From NCBI RefSeq assembly GCF_000425785.1, contig NZ_AUEC01000028.1, positions 1 to 64,000 of the forward strand: a DNA stretch of 64,000 nucleotides, in the 5' to 3' direction. The translations under genes were made by a program, and so were the position numbers. The notes below the pieces were generated by a model, which saw only the letters and a program-made list of their open reading frames with translations, was not told the DNA's origin and ran no database searches. The stretch is from Pseudomonas taiwanensis DSM 21245 (GTDB lineage: Bacteria > Pseudomonadota > Gammaproteobacteria > Pseudomonadales > Pseudomonadaceae). Below, piece after piece: positions 19,220 through 29,625 of this stretch; within the stretch, counting starts at the first letter, position 1, and the number at the start of each line of letters is the position of its first letter.

Positions 19220-20536
19220 TCAATACTGATACCGCAACAACGCCTGAGGCAGCGCATGCAGGGCAAAGAACGCCAGTAGCGCGATACAGGCCGGCAACAC
19301 CAGCCACCACACTCGCAGCGGCAAGGCACCCAGCGGCTGGCGGTGCTGGGCCAGCGTCAGGCTGACCGCGCAGACGCAGCAAGCCAGCAATGCGCCGGCC
19401 AGAATATCAGTCGGCCAGTGCGCCCCCAGATACACTCGCGACAGCGCAATGGCCAGGGCAGGAATGCAGCCCAGCAGCACCCAGGTCAGGCGCATCCTCG
19501 GTGGCTGCCCGCGTCCGGCCAGCAACGCCAGCACCACGAAGAATGCGAACGAGGCCGAACTGTGCCCGCTGGGCATGCTGTAGCTGGTCAATGGGTCGGT
19601 CAGCACCTCAGGTCGAGCCCGGGCGAACAACCATTTCAGTGTGCCGTTGGCAATGGCCGTTCCCATCAGTGCGCCGCCGGCAAACAGCGCATGGCGCCAT
19701 TGGCGGGCAAGCAGCAGCAAGCCAGTGAGCAACCCTCCGAGGAATAGCTGGGTACGGAAATCGCCCAGGCGGGTCACCAGCACCACGGCGCCATCGATGA
19801 CCTGGCTGCGGTGCTCCTGGACCAGGCTCATCACGCCTTGATCGAACTCATGCAGATAAGGCCAGCCAAGGAACAGTCCCAGCAGCGCCAGGAAGCTCAG
19901 GCCGGCGATCAGCCGTGTGCCATGACGTTGATCGCGAATGCTGCTGCTCAGACTCAGACCGATCAGCACCGCAAGGCTGCCGCCGATGATTCCTGCATCC
20001 AGCCAGAAGCCTTCCGGCAGAGGCAGGCGCATGGCCGCACCGGTGGCCCAGCCTGGCAGCAGGTACGCCACTGACCACCCGGCGCCCGCCACCAGGCTGA
20101 CGGCAATAAAGCGCGGCAGGGGCATGTCGAACATGCCCGCGACCATGGGCAGCATCGGGCGCAGCGGGCCGATGAAGCGGCCTACCAGCAGGCTGGCGAT
20201 GCCATAGCGTTGGAAGTAGTTTTCGGCGCTGCCAATCCATTCCGGGTGGTGGCGCAACACGGGGAGGCGGCGGATGTTCTGGTGGAAGTGCTTGCCGATC
20301 GTGTACGAAATTGCATCGCCGAGCAGGCCGCCCAGGAAACCGAGCAGCAGCGTTTCGCCAAGGCCGAACGTGCCGCTACCCGCGAGCACGGCGACGGCGA
20401 ACAGCAGCACGGTCCCTGGCACGATGATGCCGGCGATGGCCAGGCACTCCACGCAGGCCACCAGGAAAATTGCCAGACCAAGCCACTGAGGGTTGGCGCT
20501 GAGCCAGCCAGTCAGGCTATCGAGCCATTGGCCCAT
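19220..20536 (-). CDS. DedA-PAP2 fusion, lipid phosphatase
   Basis: A 438-residue membrane protein with two domains. Residues about 1-200 are DedA-like (GIIVPGTVLLF and RFIGPLRPMLPMVAGM). Residues about 220-400 are a type 2 phosphatidic acid phosphatase with all three motifs: KWLFARARP (301-309), PSGH (322-325) and SRVYLGAH (366-373). Such fusions may flip and dephosphorylate lipid carriers such as undecaprenyl pyrophosphate; that is inference. It begins 3 bp after the mpg stop, with an AAGGAAG site inside the end of mpg, so the two form an operon. Confidence 0.92.
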   Translation of the reverse strand: MGQWLDSLTGWLSANPQWLGLAIFLVACVECLAIAGIIVPGTVLLFAVAVLAGSGTFGLGETLLLGFLGGLLGDAISYTIGKHFHQNIRRLPVLRHHPEWIGSAENYFQRYGIASLLVGRFIGPLRPMLPMVAGMFDMPLPRFIAVSLVAGAGWSVAYLLPGWATGAAMRLPLPEGFWLDAGIIGGSLAVLIGLSLSSSIRDQRHGTRLIAGLSFLALLGLFLGWPYLHEFDQGVMSLVQEHRSQVIDGAVVLVTRLGDFRTQLFLGGLLTGLLLLARQWRHALFAGGALMGTAIANGTLKWLFARARPEVLTDPLTSYSMPSGHSSASFAFFVVLALLAGRGQPPRMRLTWVLLGCIPALAIALSRVYLGAHWPTDILAGALLACCVCAVSLTLAQHRQPLGALPLRVWWLVLPACIALLAFFALHALPQALLRYQY

Positions 20537-20539
20537 CTA

Positions 20540-21232
20540 TCAGCTTCCTTGTTCGAGAGTGAAGAAATCATGCCCTTCGACTTGTCCCCGGCGCAGCGGG
20601 TTCCGGGTACAGAAGCGGGCGTACTCGGCGTCGACGAAGCGGTACGGCAGATGCTCGTCGCGGCCTGTGGGAATGCCCAGTCGGGCGCATTGCACAATCC
20701 GAGGGACCTGTATGTCGCAGTCTTCGACATAGAGGTTTTCGGGGTCGAAGCGTTGGGCGTCCCAGCGCGGTACCTTCAGGCCCAGCGCCCGGCACAGCAG
20801 CGTCTGGCCCGCACACAGGCGCTCGGCCGGGCGCAGGTTGCCGCTGGCATCGGGGTTGTTCAGTTGCATCCGTGCCAGGCTGTTGGCATCCGAAAGGGCG
20901 TCCACCCACGGATAGCCCGACTTGATCAGCACCGCATTGCCTGGACCCTGGGCGCTGAAATTCAGCGAATCGCCGCCGCGGGCGTAGTACATGTAGATGT
21001 GCCCGCCATCGAGAAACAGTGCCTTGCGCTTGTCTGTGTAGCCGAGCGAGGCGTGGCTGCCTTTGTCGGTCAGGTAGTAGGCCTCGGTTTCGATGATGCG
21101 CGCCGCCAGCCACAGGTCGCCGTGGCGATGGCGGATGACTTTACCCAGCAGGTCCTTGGCGAGCGTCTGGGCGTCGCGGTCGAAGAAGCTGTCGGGCAGG
21201 GCGCGGGCAGGGCAGGGTGCGGTAGCTGGCAT
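20540..21232 (-). CDS. mpg: 3-methyladenine DNA glycosylase, Mpg/AAG type
   Basis: A 230-residue base-excision enzyme of the mammalian AAG family, removing alkylated and deaminated purines. Family features are LAKDLLGKVIRH near the N-terminus, ARIIETEAYYLTDKGSHAS with the catalytic Glu, and GGHIYMYYARGGDSLNFS. The frame runs upstream to 21418, but the ATG at 21232 (MPATAPCPAR) gives the family's usual length. The ribosome-binding site there is weak, so the start is less certain than the identity. Confidence 0.9.
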   Translation of the reverse strand: MPATAPCPARALPDSFFDRDAQTLAKDLLGKVIRHRHGDLWLAARIIETEAYYLTDKGSHASLGYTDKRKALFLDGGHIYMYYARGGDSLNFSAQGPGNAVLIKSGYPWVDALSDANSLARMQLNNPDASGNLRPAERLCAGQTLLCRALGLKVPRWDAQRFDPENLYVEDCDIQVPRIVQCARLGIPTGRDEHLPYRFVDAEYARFCTRNPLRRGQVEGHDFFTLEQGS

Positions 21233-21518
21233 GCTGGCGGTTCGTCGTTTCAGAGGCGGCGATGATAACAATGATTGGCTTAACCGAGGCTGAAGCTGAG
21301 GAAATGCCGTCGCATCGCGGCAAGTCAGTCCAAGGCCCGGTAGAGCCGGCTTGCCGGCGATCAGGTCGAGGTGGCTTGAAGCAATTTCGATAAGAGCGGT
21401 TACATCTTTCCCAGGCATTCCCCGCTACCATTTTCTACCATCCGCCACCCGCCGCTGGGCGTATACCTGCGCGACAGTTATAATCAGCCGATTTCCCCTT
21501 CGCCAAGACACCGAACCC

Positions 21519-22790
21519 ATGACTGAGTCCGTTCTTGACTATATGACCCGTTTGGGTCGCGCTGCTCGCCAGGCCTCCCGGGTGATCGCCCGTGCCAGCA
21601 CCGCGCAGAAAAACCGCGCCCTGCAAGCTGCCGCCGATGCGCTGGATGCTGCCCGTGACGAGCTCGCCGCAGCCAACGAACTGGACCTGGCCGCCGGACG
21701 TGCCAATGGCCTGGAGCCAGCCCTGCTGGACCGCCTGGCGCTGACCCCGGCGCGTATCGACGGCATGATCACCGGCCTGCGCCAGGTGGCCAGCCTGCCG
21801 GACCCGGTCGGTGCGATCCGTGACATGAGCTACCGCCCGTCGGGCATCCAGGTGGGCAAGATGCGCGTGCCGCTTGGTGTGATCGGGATCATCTACGAGT
21901 CGCGTCCCAACGTGACCATCGATGCTGCCAGCCTGTGCCTGAAGTCGGGTAACGCCACCATCCTGCGCGGTGGTTCCGAGGCCATCCACTCCAACCGCGC
22001 CATCGCCACCTGCATTCAACGTGGCTTGGCTGAGGCCGGCCTGCCGGCGGCGGTGGTGCAGGTGGTCGAGACCACCGACCGCGAAGCCGTGGGCGCCTTG
22101 ATCAGCATGCCGGAGTTCGTCGATGTGATCGTGCCGCGTGGTGGCCGAGGGCTGATCGAGCGCATCAGCCGTGACGCCCGGGTCCCGGTGATCAAGCACC
22201 TCGACGGCATCTGCCACGTCTATGTGGCCGAGCATGCCGACCTCGACAAGGCCTGGCGTGTGGCCTTCAACGCCAAGACCTACCGTTATGGCATCTGCGG
22301 GGCGATGGAAACCCTGTTGGTCGACCAGCGCGTGGCCGAAGGCTTCCTGCCGGAAATGGCCCGCCGCTTCGCCGAGAAAGGGGTCGAGCTGCGCGGTTGC
22401 GAACGCACCCGGGCGCTGATCGATGCCAAGCCGGCCACCGAGGACGACTGGCACACCGAGTACCTCGACGCGATCCTGTCGATTCGAGTGGTCGACGGCC
22501 TGGACCAGGCCATCGAGCACATCAACCACTATGGCTCGCACCATACCGATTCGATCATCACCGAACACCAGGGGCAGGCCCGCCAGTTCATGGCCGAGGT
22601 CGATTCCGCATCGGTGATGCTCAATACCCCGACCTGCTTCGCCGATGGTTTCGAATATGGCCTGGGTGCTGAGATTGGCATTTCCACCGACAAGCTGCAT
22701 GCTCGCGGCCCGGTCGGCCTGGAAGGGCTGACCTGCGAGAAGTACGTGGTGATCGGTGATGGCCAGCTACGCGGCCAGGAGTCCTGCTGA
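21519..22790 (+). CDS. proA: Gamma-glutamyl phosphate reductase
   Basis: A 423-residue enzyme of proline synthesis that reduces gamma-glutamyl phosphate to glutamate semialdehyde using NADPH. It has the ProA signature [30 protein letters not shown] and the late [21 protein letters not shown]. Length is standard. A TATAAT (21479-21484) lies about 35 bp before the start and may be its -10 box. nadD follows directly. Confidence 0.97.
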   Translation: MTESVLDYMTRLGRAARQASRVIARASTAQKNRALQAAADALDAARDELAAANELDLAAGRANGLEPALLDRLALTPARIDGMITGLRQVASLPDPVGAIRDMSYRPSGIQVGKMRVPLGVIGIIYESRPNVTIDAASLCLKSGNATILRGGSEAIHSNRAIATCIQRGLAEAGLPAAVVQVVETTDREAVGALISMPEFVDVIVPRGGRGLIERISRDARVPVIKHLDGICHVYVAEHADLDKAWRVAFNAKTYRYGICGAMETLLVDQRVAEGFLPEMARRFAEKGVELRGCERTRALIDAKPATEDDWHTEYLDAILSIRVVDGLDQAIEHINHYGSHHTDSIITEHQGQARQFMAEVDSASVMLNTPTCFADGFEYGLGAEIGISTDKLHARGPVGLEGLTCEKYVVIGDGQLRGQESC

Positions 22791-22791
22791 G

Positions 22792-23451
22792 TTGAGCAAG
22801 GCCCAGGCAGTCCGGCGCATTGGCGTTCTAGGCGGCACATTCGACCCCGTGCACATCGGCCACCTGCGCAGCGCGCTGGAGGTTGCCGAGTTCATGGCGC
22901 TGGATGAGTTGCGCCTGCTGCCCAACGCCCGGCCACCGCACCGCGACACCCCGCAGGTGGCGGCGCAGGACCGGCTGGCGATGGTTCGCGAGGCGGTTCA
23001 AGGCGTCGCATGCCTGAGCGTGGATGCCCGGGAGCTGGAGCGCGACAAGCCGTCGTACACCATCGATACCCTGGAGTCGATCCGTGCCGAGCTGGGCGCT
23101 GCCGACCAATTGTTTCTGGTGATGGGTTGGGATGCCTTCTGTGGCCTACCTAGCTGGCATCGCTGGGAAGAGCTGTTGCAACACTGTCACATCCTGGTGC
23201 TGCAACGCCCGGATGCCGACGTAGAACCCCCTGACGAGCTGCGCAACCTTCTGGCGGCGCGCTCGGAGAGCGATCCCACCGCCATGTCCGGCCCGGCGGG
23301 GAATATTTCGTTCGTCTGGCAGACGCCGCTTGCGGTGTCGGCTACTCAGATCCGACAGCTGCTGGCCAGCGGCAAGTCGGTGAGGTACCTGGTGCCGGAC
23401 GCCGTACTGGCCTATATCGAGGCGCACGACCTGTACCGTGCCCCTAACTGA
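22792..23451 (+). CDS. nadD: Nicotinate-nucleotide adenylyltransferase
   Basis: About 219 residues. Adenylates nicotinate mononucleotide in NAD synthesis. It carries the nucleotidyltransferase motif [16 protein letters not shown] and the C-terminal [14 protein letters not shown]. The start is probably the TTG at 22792, one base after the proA stop, since AGGAG lies about 10 bp before it. An ATG at 22756 would add 12 residues but lies inside proA. It begins a run of codirectional genes reaching lipA. Confidence 0.94.
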   Translation: MSKAQAVRRIGVLGGTFDPVHIGHLRSALEVAEFMALDELRLLPNARPPHRDTPQVAAQDRLAMVREAVQGVACLSVDARELERDKPSYTIDTLESIRAELGAADQLFLVMGWDAFCGLPSWHRWEELLQHCHILVLQRPDADVEPPDELRNLLAARSESDPTAMSGPAGNISFVWQTPLAVSATQIRQLLASGKSVRYLVPDAVLAYIEAHDLYRAPN

Positions 23452-23494
23452 CGGTGCCGCAGGCACCTCACCTAACGAGTTGAAAGAGTTTTTT

Positions 23495-23914
23495 ATGAGC
23501 AAGCAGAAAATCAATGGCGAAGAGCTGGTCGAGCTGACCAAGGCAGCGCTGGAAGACGTCAAGGCCCAGGACATCCAGGTCATCGACGTGCGCGACAAGC
23601 ACAGCCTGACCGACTACATGATCATTGCCACCGGTACCTCCAATCGTCAGATCAACGCGATGCTGGAAAAGGTCCGTGAAGCGGTCAAGGCCAAGGGCGC
23701 TCAGCCTCTGGGTGAAGAAGGCAAGGGCGACAGCGACTGGGTGCTGCTGGACCTGAACGACGTCATCGTGCACATGATGACCGCCGCTGCCCGTCAGTTC
23801 TATGACCTGGAGCGTCTGTGGCTGGGCGCCGAGCAGAGCCGTTCGGCCGATGGCAAGCACCACAGCCCGGAGAACAGCCACGACTACTCCGACAAGCTCA
23901 AGGATCGGGAATAA
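23495..23914 (+). CDS. rsfS: Ribosome silencing factor
   Basis: A 139-residue protein of the RsfS/YbeB/Iojap family, which binds ribosomal protein uL14 and blocks subunit joining in starvation. Its core KDIQVIDVRDKHSLTDYMIIATGTSNRQ-like stretch and DWVLLDLNDVIVHMMT are typical. The C-terminal tail beyond DLERLW is longer than in E. coli and polar. The ribosome-binding site (GAAAGAG) is modest. It precedes rlmH by 9 bp, a neighbourhood conserved in most proteobacteria. Confidence 0.95.
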   Translation: MSKQKINGEELVELTKAALEDVKAQDIQVIDVRDKHSLTDYMIIATGTSNRQINAMLEKVREAVKAKGAQPLGEEGKGDSDWVLLDLNDVIVHMMTAAARQFYDLERLWLGAEQSRSADGKHHSPENSHDYSDKLKDRE

Positions 23915-23923
23915 GGAAGCGTC

Positions 23924-24391
23924 GTGCGTCTGCGCCTGATCGCGGTCGGCTCGCGCATGCCCAAGTGGGTCGAGGACGGTTGGCATGAATATGCCAAGCG
24001 CCTGCCCCCTGAGCTGTCGCTGGAGCTGGTGGAAATCCCGCTGAACACTCGTGGCAAGAATGCCGACGTCGCCCGCCTGATCCGTCAGGAGGGCGAAGCC
24101 ATGCTGAGCAAGGTTCAGCCTGGGGAACGCATCGTCACGCTCGAGGTCCATGGCAAGCCCTGGAGCACCGAGCAGTTGGCGACCGAGTTGGACCGCTGGC
24201 GCCTGGACGCGCGCACGGTGAATTTGATGGTGGGTGGCCCGGAAGGGCTGGCGCCTGAAGTCTGTGCACGCGCCGAGCAACGCTGGTCGCTGTCGCCGTT
24301 GACCCTGCCGCACCCATTGGTAAGGATACTCATCGGCGAGCAGATCTATCGCGCCTGGACCGTGCTGTCCGGGCATCCTTATCACAAATGA
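23924..24391 (+). CDS. rlmH: 23S rRNA pseudouridine-1915 methyltransferase
   Basis: A 155-residue SPOUT-class methyltransferase that modifies pseudouridine 1915 in helix 69 of 23S rRNA. The SAM-binding knot region [14 protein letters not shown] and the C-terminal [23 protein letters not shown] are characteristic. The start is GTG at 23924 with AAGGA in front. Length is that of the E. coli enzyme. Confidence 0.96.
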   Translation: MRLRLIAVGSRMPKWVEDGWHEYAKRLPPELSLELVEIPLNTRGKNADVARLIRQEGEAMLSKVQPGERIVTLEVHGKPWSTEQLATELDRWRLDARTVNLMVGGPEGLAPEVCARAEQRWSLSPLTLPHPLVRILIGEQIYRAWTVLSGHPYHK

Positions 24392-24408
24392 GCCTGTAAG
24401 CCCGCCCG

Positions 24409-26298
24409 ATGTCGCAGCCGATCCGTCTCAAGGACCACGAGAAAGACGCCCGCCTGGTGCGCAACCGCGTCGTGGTCGGCGCGGTTGCGATCATGTTGCT
24501 CATCTGCGTGCTGATCGCGCGGCTGTACTACCTGCAGATCATCCAGTACGACTATCACTCGACGTTGTCCGAGAACAACCGGGTGCATGTCCAGCCCATC
24601 CCGCCAACGCGGGGGCTGATCTTCGACCGCAATGGCGTGATCGTCGCCGACAACCGGCCCAGCTTTAGCCTGTCCATGACCCGGGAACGTGCGGGTAACT
24701 GGCAGGAAGTGCTGGATACCATCGTCGAAGTGCTGGAATTGACGCCCGACGATCGCGCGCTGTTCGAGAAGCGCATGCGCCAGGGTCGCAGGCCGTTCGA
24801 GCCGGTGCCGATCCTGTTCGAGCTGAACGAAGAGCAGATCGCTCGCGTGGCGGTCAACCAGTTCCGCCTGCCTGGCGTGGAAGTGGTTGCGCAGCTGGTG
24901 CGCCACTACCCGCAAGGTGCGCACTTCGCCCACTCGGTCGGCTATGTCGGGCGCATCAACGAGAAAGAGCTCAAGTCCCTCGACCCGGTGAACTACAGCG
25001 GTACCCACCACATCGGCAAGACCGGCATCGAGCGCTTCTACGAAGCCGAGCTGCATGGCCAGGTAGGTTACGAGGAAGTCGAGACCAACGCCCGTGGCCG
25101 TGTGCTGCGGGTGCTCAAGCGCACCGACCCGAAACCGGGCAAGGACATTGTCCTGAGCCTGGATATCAAGCTGCAGGAGGCTGCCGAGGCAGCGCTGGGT
25201 GGCCGGCGTGGCGCGGTGGTCGCGCTTGACCCGCGCACCGGCGAGGTGCTGGCGATGGTCAGCCAGCCAAGCTTCGATCCGAATCTGTTCGTCACCGGCA
25301 TCAGTTTCAAGGCCTATGCCGAGCTGCGTGACTCGATCGACCGACCACTGTTCAACCGCGTGCTGCGCGGTTTGTATCCGCCTGGCTCGACCATCAAGCC
25401 TGCCGTGGCCATCGCCGGCCTCGACAGTGGCGTGGTCAACGCCAGCAGCCGGGTGTTCGACCCGGGTTACTACCAGTTGCCCAACTACGACCACAAGTAC
25501 CGCAACTGGAACCGCACCGGCGATGGCTGGGTCGACCTGGATACCGCCATCATGCGTTCCAACGACACCTACTTCTACGATCTTGCCCACAAGATGGGCA
25601 TCGACCGGCTGTCGAGCTACATGAATAAGTTCGGTATCGGGCAGAAGGTCTCCCTCGACATGTTCGAGGAATCGGCCGGCCTGATGCCGTCCCGCGAGTG
25701 GAAACGCGCCACCCGTCGCCAGGCCTGGTTCCCCGGTGAGACGCTGATCCTGGGTATTGGCCAGGGCTACATGCAGGCCACGCCGCTGCAGCTGGCGCAG
25801 GCCACCGCGCTGATCGCCAACAAGGGCGTGTGGAACCGTCCGCACCTGGCCAAGACCATCGAAGGTCAACCCCCGGTGGACGACAACCCCATGGAGAACA
25901 TCGTCCTGCGTGACAAGTCCGATTGGGCCAAGGTCACCCATGGCATGGAACAAGTGATGCACAACGCCCGAGGTACAGCACGCAAGGCTGCCCTGGGTGC
26001 CCAGTATCGGATTGCCGGCAAGAGCGGTACCGCGCAGGTGGTAGCGATCAAGCAAGGCGAGAAGTACGACCGCAACAAACTGCAGGAGCGCCATCGCGAC
26101 CACGCGCTGTTCGTTGCCTTCGCCCCGGCTGACGATCCGAAGATCGTGGTCTCGGTGATGGTCGAGAACGGTGAATCCGGCTCTGGTGTCGCCGCCCCGG
26201 TGGTGCGTCAGGTCATGGACGCCTGGCTGCTCGACGAAAACGGCCGGCTCAAGCCTGAGTTCGCGCCTGCCACCGTTGCCCAGGAAACGGCTCAGTGA
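24409..26298 (+). CDS. mrdA: Penicillin-binding protein 2, elongation transpeptidase
   Basis: A 629-residue class B PBP, the transpeptidase of the rod-elongation complex with RodA. There is one N-terminal membrane anchor (VVVGAVAIMLLICVLIARLY), a dimerisation/pedestal domain, then the transpeptidase domain with PGSTIKP (nucleophile Ser327, Lys330), a later SxN motif in RSNDTYF, and GKSGTAQVV. It is inserted in the inner membrane with the bulk in the periplasm. rodA overlaps its stop codon by four bases. Confidence 0.97.
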   Translation: MSQPIRLKDHEKDARLVRNRVVVGAVAIMLLICVLIARLYYLQIIQYDYHSTLSENNRVHVQPIPPTRGLIFDRNGVIVADNRPSFSLSMTRERAGNWQEVLDTIVEVLELTPDDRALFEKRMRQGRRPFEPVPILFELNEEQIARVAVNQFRLPGVEVVAQLVRHYPQGAHFAHSVGYVGRINEKELKSLDPVNYSGTHHIGKTGIERFYEAELHGQVGYEEVETNARGRVLRVLKRTDPKPGKDIVLSLDIKLQEAAEAALGGRRGAVVALDPRTGEVLAMVSQPSFDPNLFVTGISFKAYAELRDSIDRPLFNRVLRGLYPPGSTIKPAVAIAGLDSGVVNASSRVFDPGYYQLPNYDHKYRNWNRTGDGWVDLDTAIMRSNDTYFYDLAHKMGIDRLSSYMNKFGIGQKVSLDMFEESAGLMPSREWKRATRRQAWFPGETLILGIGQGYMQATPLQLAQATALIANKGVWNRPHLAKTIEGQPPVDDNPMENIVLRDKSDWAKVTHGMEQVMHNARGTARKAALGAQYRIAGKSGTAQVVAIKQGEKYDRNKLQERHRDHALFVAFAPADDPKIVVSVMVENGESGSGVAAPVVRQVMDAWLLDENGRLKPEFAPATVAQETAQ

Positions 26299-27440
26299 AG
26301 AACAATTTCGATCGCATGCTCTCCAGCGAGGACGTGATGCGTCGACGCGCCAGCTTCCTGCAGCGCATCCACGTCGACGGCCCCTTGCTGGTCATCCTGC
26401 TGACCCTCGCGGCCGGCAGCCTGTTCGTCCTCTATTCGGCCAGTGGCAAGAACTGGGACCTGCTGCTCAAGCAGGCCAGCTCGTTCGGCATCGGTCTGGT
26501 GTCGATGTTCATCATCGCCCAGCTCGAGCCACGCTTCATGGCGCGTTGGGTTCCGCTGGCCTACCTGGCCGGGGTGTTCCTGTTGATCGTGGTGGACGTC
26601 ATGGGCCATAACGCCATGGGCGCTACGCGCTGGATCAACATCCCCGGGGTGATCCGCTTCCAGCCGTCAGAGTTCATGAAGATCATCATGCCGGCGACCA
26701 TCGCCTGGTACCTGTCCAAGCGCACCTTGCCGCCACACCTCAAGCATGTGGCCATCAGCCTGGTGCTGATCGGTGTGCCGTTCATACTCATCGTGCGCCA
26801 GCCTGACCTCGGCACAGCACTGCTGATCCTGGCCTCGGGGGCCTTCGTGCTATTCATGGGCGGCTTGCGCTGGCGCTGGATCATCAGCGTACTGGCGGCG
26901 GCGGTGCCCGTGGCGGTGGCCATGTGGTTCTTCGTCATGCATGACTACCAGAAGCAGCGCGTGCTGACCTTCCTCGACCCGGAAAGCGACCCGCTGGGCA
27001 CCGGCTGGAACATCATCCAGTCCAAGGCCGCAATCGGCTCCGGTGGCGTGTTCGGCAAGGGCTGGCTGCTGGGTACCCAGTCGCACCTGGACTTCCTTCC
27101 CGAAAGCCATACCGACTTCATCATCGCGGTGCTCGGCGAGGAGTTCGGCCTGGTGGGCATCTGCCTGCTGCTGCTGATCTACCTGTTGCTCATTGGTCGT
27201 GGCCTGATGATCACGGCCCAGGCCCAGACCCTGTTCGGCAAGCTGCTGGCAGGTAGCCTGACCATGACCTTCTTTGTATACGTATTCGTCAATATCGGTA
27301 TGGTCAGCGGCCTGTTGCCCGTGGTGGGCGTGCCGCTGCCCTTCATTAGCTATGGCGGAACTTCGTTGGTGACGCTGCTGTCAGCGTTTGGCGTTCTGAT
27401 GTCGATCCACACGCACCGCAAATGGATCGCGCAAGTTTGA
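26295..27440 (+). CDS. rodA: Rod-shape SEDS glycosyltransferase RodA
   Basis: A 381-residue polytopic protein of the SEDS family, the peptidoglycan polymerase partner of PBP2. About ten membrane segments are visible with conserved GATRWINIPGVIRFQPSEFMKI, PESHTDFIIAVLGEEFG and the end GVPLPFISYGGTSLVTLLSAFGV. The GTG at 26295 overlaps the mrdA stop (GTGA). A later ATG at 26316 is an alternative start. mltB follows in the same transcription unit. Confidence 0.96.
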   Translation: MKNNFDRMLSSEDVMRRRASFLQRIHVDGPLLVILLTLAAGSLFVLYSASGKNWDLLLKQASSFGIGLVSMFIIAQLEPRFMARWVPLAYLAGVFLLIVVDVMGHNAMGATRWINIPGVIRFQPSEFMKIIMPATIAWYLSKRTLPPHLKHVAISLVLIGVPFILIVRQPDLGTALLILASGAFVLFMGGLRWRWIISVLAAAVPVAVAMWFFVMHDYQKQRVLTFLDPESDPLGTGWNIIQSKAAIGSGGVFGKGWLLGTQSHLDFLPESHTDFIIAVLGEEFGLVGICLLLLIYLLLIGRGLMITAQAQTLFGKLLAGSLTMTFFVYVFVNIGMVSGLLPVVGVPLPFISYGGTSLVTLLSAFGVLMSIHTHRKWIAQV

Positions 27441-27457
27441 ATAAGGTGAAAATTTTC

Positions 27458-28468
27458 ATGCAAGCAGTGCGTGGCTGGGCTGCCCGTTTTGCGCCCTGGA
27501 TTGGCGCGTTGGGCCTGTTTGGCGCTGTCCAGCAAGCCAATGCCGGCGATTACGAGGGCTCGCCCCAGGTGGCCGAGTTTGTCAGCGAAATGACCCGTGA
27601 CTACGGTTTTGCCGGCGAGCAGCTCATGGCCGTGTTCGGCGAGGTCCAGCGCAAGCAGTCGATTCTCGACGCGATTTCCCGCCCTGCCGAGCGGGTCAAG
27701 CCGTGGAAGGACTACCGGCCGATGTTCATCACCGACGCACGCATCGCCCGCGGCGTGGACTTCTGGCGCCAGCACGAAGCGACCCTGGCCCGTGCCGAGC
27801 AGGAATACGGCGTGCCTGCCCAGGTGATCGTGTCCATCATTGGTGTTGAAACCTTCTTTGGTCGCAACACGGGCAATTACCGGGTCATCGACGCCCTGTC
27901 GACCCTGGGCTTCGATTATCCGCCGCGTGCCGAGTTCTTCCGCAGAGAGCTGCGCGAGTTCCTGTTACTGTCCCGCGAGGAGCAACTCGACCCGCTCACC
28001 CTCAAGGGCTCCTACGCCGGTGCCATGGGGCTGCCGCAGTTCATGCCCAGCAGTTTCCGTAACTATGCGGTCGACTTCGACGGCGATGGCCACATCAACA
28101 TCTGGAACAATCCCGATGATGCCATCGGCAGCGTCGCCAGCTATTTCAAGCGCCATGGCTGGGTAGCTGGCGAGCCTGTGGTCAGTCGGGCCCAGGTGGC
28201 CGGTACACAGGCCGACCAGGGGCTGACGACCGGCATCGAGCCGGTGAAGACGGTTGGGGAGTTGCGAGCGCTAGGCTGGTCGAGTCATGATGCGCTGCGC
28301 GATGATCTGCCAGTGACCGCCTTCCGCCTGGAAGGTGAAAACGGCCCCGAATATTGGATGGGCCTGAAGAATTTCTACGCGATCACTCGCTACAACCGCA
28401 GCGTGATGTATGCCATGGCGGTGCATCAGCTTTCGGAACAGCTGGTTCAAGCACGGGGCGTCAAGTAA
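27458..28468 (+). CDS. mltB: Lytic murein transglycosylase B
   Basis: A 336-residue soluble or weakly anchored transglycosylase of family GH103. A cleavable signal peptide is seen (MQAVRGWAARFAPWIGALGL, then AVQQANA). The catalytic Glu lies in SIIGVETFFGRNTGNYRV, followed by GSYAGAMGLPQFMPSSFRNYAVDFDGDGHINIW. It lacks a lipobox, unlike E. coli MltB. AAGGTGAA lies before the ATG at 27458. An in-frame ATG upstream at 27422 overlaps rodA and has no good site. Confidence 0.93.
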   Translation: MQAVRGWAARFAPWIGALGLFGAVQQANAGDYEGSPQVAEFVSEMTRDYGFAGEQLMAVFGEVQRKQSILDAISRPAERVKPWKDYRPMFITDARIARGVDFWRQHEATLARAEQEYGVPAQVIVSIIGVETFFGRNTGNYRVIDALSTLGFDYPPRAEFFRRELREFLLLSREEQLDPLTLKGSYAGAMGLPQFMPSSFRNYAVDFDGDGHINIWNNPDDAIGSVASYFKRHGWVAGEPVVSRAQVAGTQADQGLTTGIEPVKTVGELRALGWSSHDALRDDLPVTAFRLEGENGPEYWMGLKNFYAITRYNRSVMYAMAVHQLSEQLVQARGVK

Positions 28469-29469
28469 TGCGCGCAATCATCTCTGCCAACTCCTTCAAG
28501 TTGCTGACCTGTGTCGCGGTCGGCCTGGCGCTGGCCAGTTGTTCGTCCAGCCGCCCAACCTCCCAGCAGAGCGGTAACGTGGTCCGTTCCCAGCCTGGAC
28601 TGGATATCAACCGTGCCCACAAGGACGGTGCGCCCTGGTGGGACGTGGACGTGAACAAGATCCCCGATGCCACGCCCACCGTGCACACCGGCCCCTACAA
28701 GGCCAACCCGTACACGGTGTTGGGCAAGACCTACTACCCGATGCAAGACGCGCGCAATTACCGCGCCGAAGGCACGGCGTCGTGGTACGGCACCAAGTTC
28801 CACGGTCAGAACACCGCCAATGGCGAGCTCTATGACCTCTATGGCATGAGCGCGGCGCACAAGACGCTGCCGCTGCCTGCCTATGTGCGAGTGACCAACC
28901 TGGCCAACGGCCGCAGTGTGATCCTACGGGTCAATGACCGTGGACCGTTCTATTCGGACCGGATCATCGACTTGTCCTACGCGGCGGCGAAGAAGCTCGG
29001 TTACGCCGAGATCGGTACCGCCCACGTGCGGGTCGAGGGTATCGACCCGCAGCAATGGTGGGCCCAGCGTGGCCAGCAGCCGCCCCTGATGCTCAAGGAG
29101 CCTCAGGTGGCCCAGGCTCAGCCGATTCCGGCCAGCACCGGGCGCGTCGAGCAGTGGACGCCGCCGCCGCAGCAGCACGCCGCACCTGTGGTGCCGGTGC
29201 AGGTTGGCGGCAACAATGTGCCAAGCGGCAACGGCGGCAGCTTCCTGCAAGTGGGGGCGTTCGCCAACCCGGACGCCGCCGAGCTGCTGCGTTCGAAACT
29301 GAGCACCATGGTCAGCGCCCCGGTGTTCATCAGTTCCATCGTGCGTAACCAGCAGACCCTGCACCGTGTTCGCCTGGGACCGATCGGCAGCCAGGGCGAG
29401 ATCCAGCAGGCTCAGGACAGCATTCGCCTGGCGAACTTGGGGCAGGCAAAGCTGGTCACAGCTGACTGA
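28468..29469 (+). CDS. rlpA: Septal ring lytic transglycosylase RlpA
   Basis: A 333-residue outer-membrane lipoprotein: lipobox LALASC (Cys25), a double-psi beta-barrel domain (about 85-185: GTASWYGTKFHGQNTANGE and NDRGPFYSDRIIDLSYAAA), a Pro/Gln-rich linker, and a C-terminal SPOR domain (SFLQVGAFANPDAAELL) that binds denuded glycan at the septum. In P. aeruginosa RlpA cleaves naked glycan strands. Its ATG overlaps the mltB stop (TAATG). Confidence 0.95.
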   Translation: MRAIISANSFKLLTCVAVGLALASCSSSRPTSQQSGNVVRSQPGLDINRAHKDGAPWWDVDVNKIPDATPTVHTGPYKANPYTVLGKTYYPMQDARNYRAEGTASWYGTKFHGQNTANGELYDLYGMSAAHKTLPLPAYVRVTNLANGRSVILRVNDRGPFYSDRIIDLSYAAAKKLGYAEIGTAHVRVEGIDPQQWWAQRGQQPPLMLKEPQVAQAQPIPASTGRVEQWTPPPQQHAAPVVPVQVGGNNVPSGNGGSFLQVGAFANPDAAELLRSKLSTMVSAPVFISSIVRNQQTLHRVRLGPIGSQGEIQQAQDSIRLANLGQAKLVTAD

Positions 29470-29625
29470 CCCTGTCGACGGCAACAGGGCCGGTACTGAA
29501 CCATGCCAAACTGTCGGTTTTGTCATGAATTGGCGGGCGCAGGCATGTACAATGGCCGCTTTTGCTGCCGGCCAGGGAACCCTTGCCCTCCGGGCATCAG
29601 ACCATTAGCGATTTTCGAGAGACGG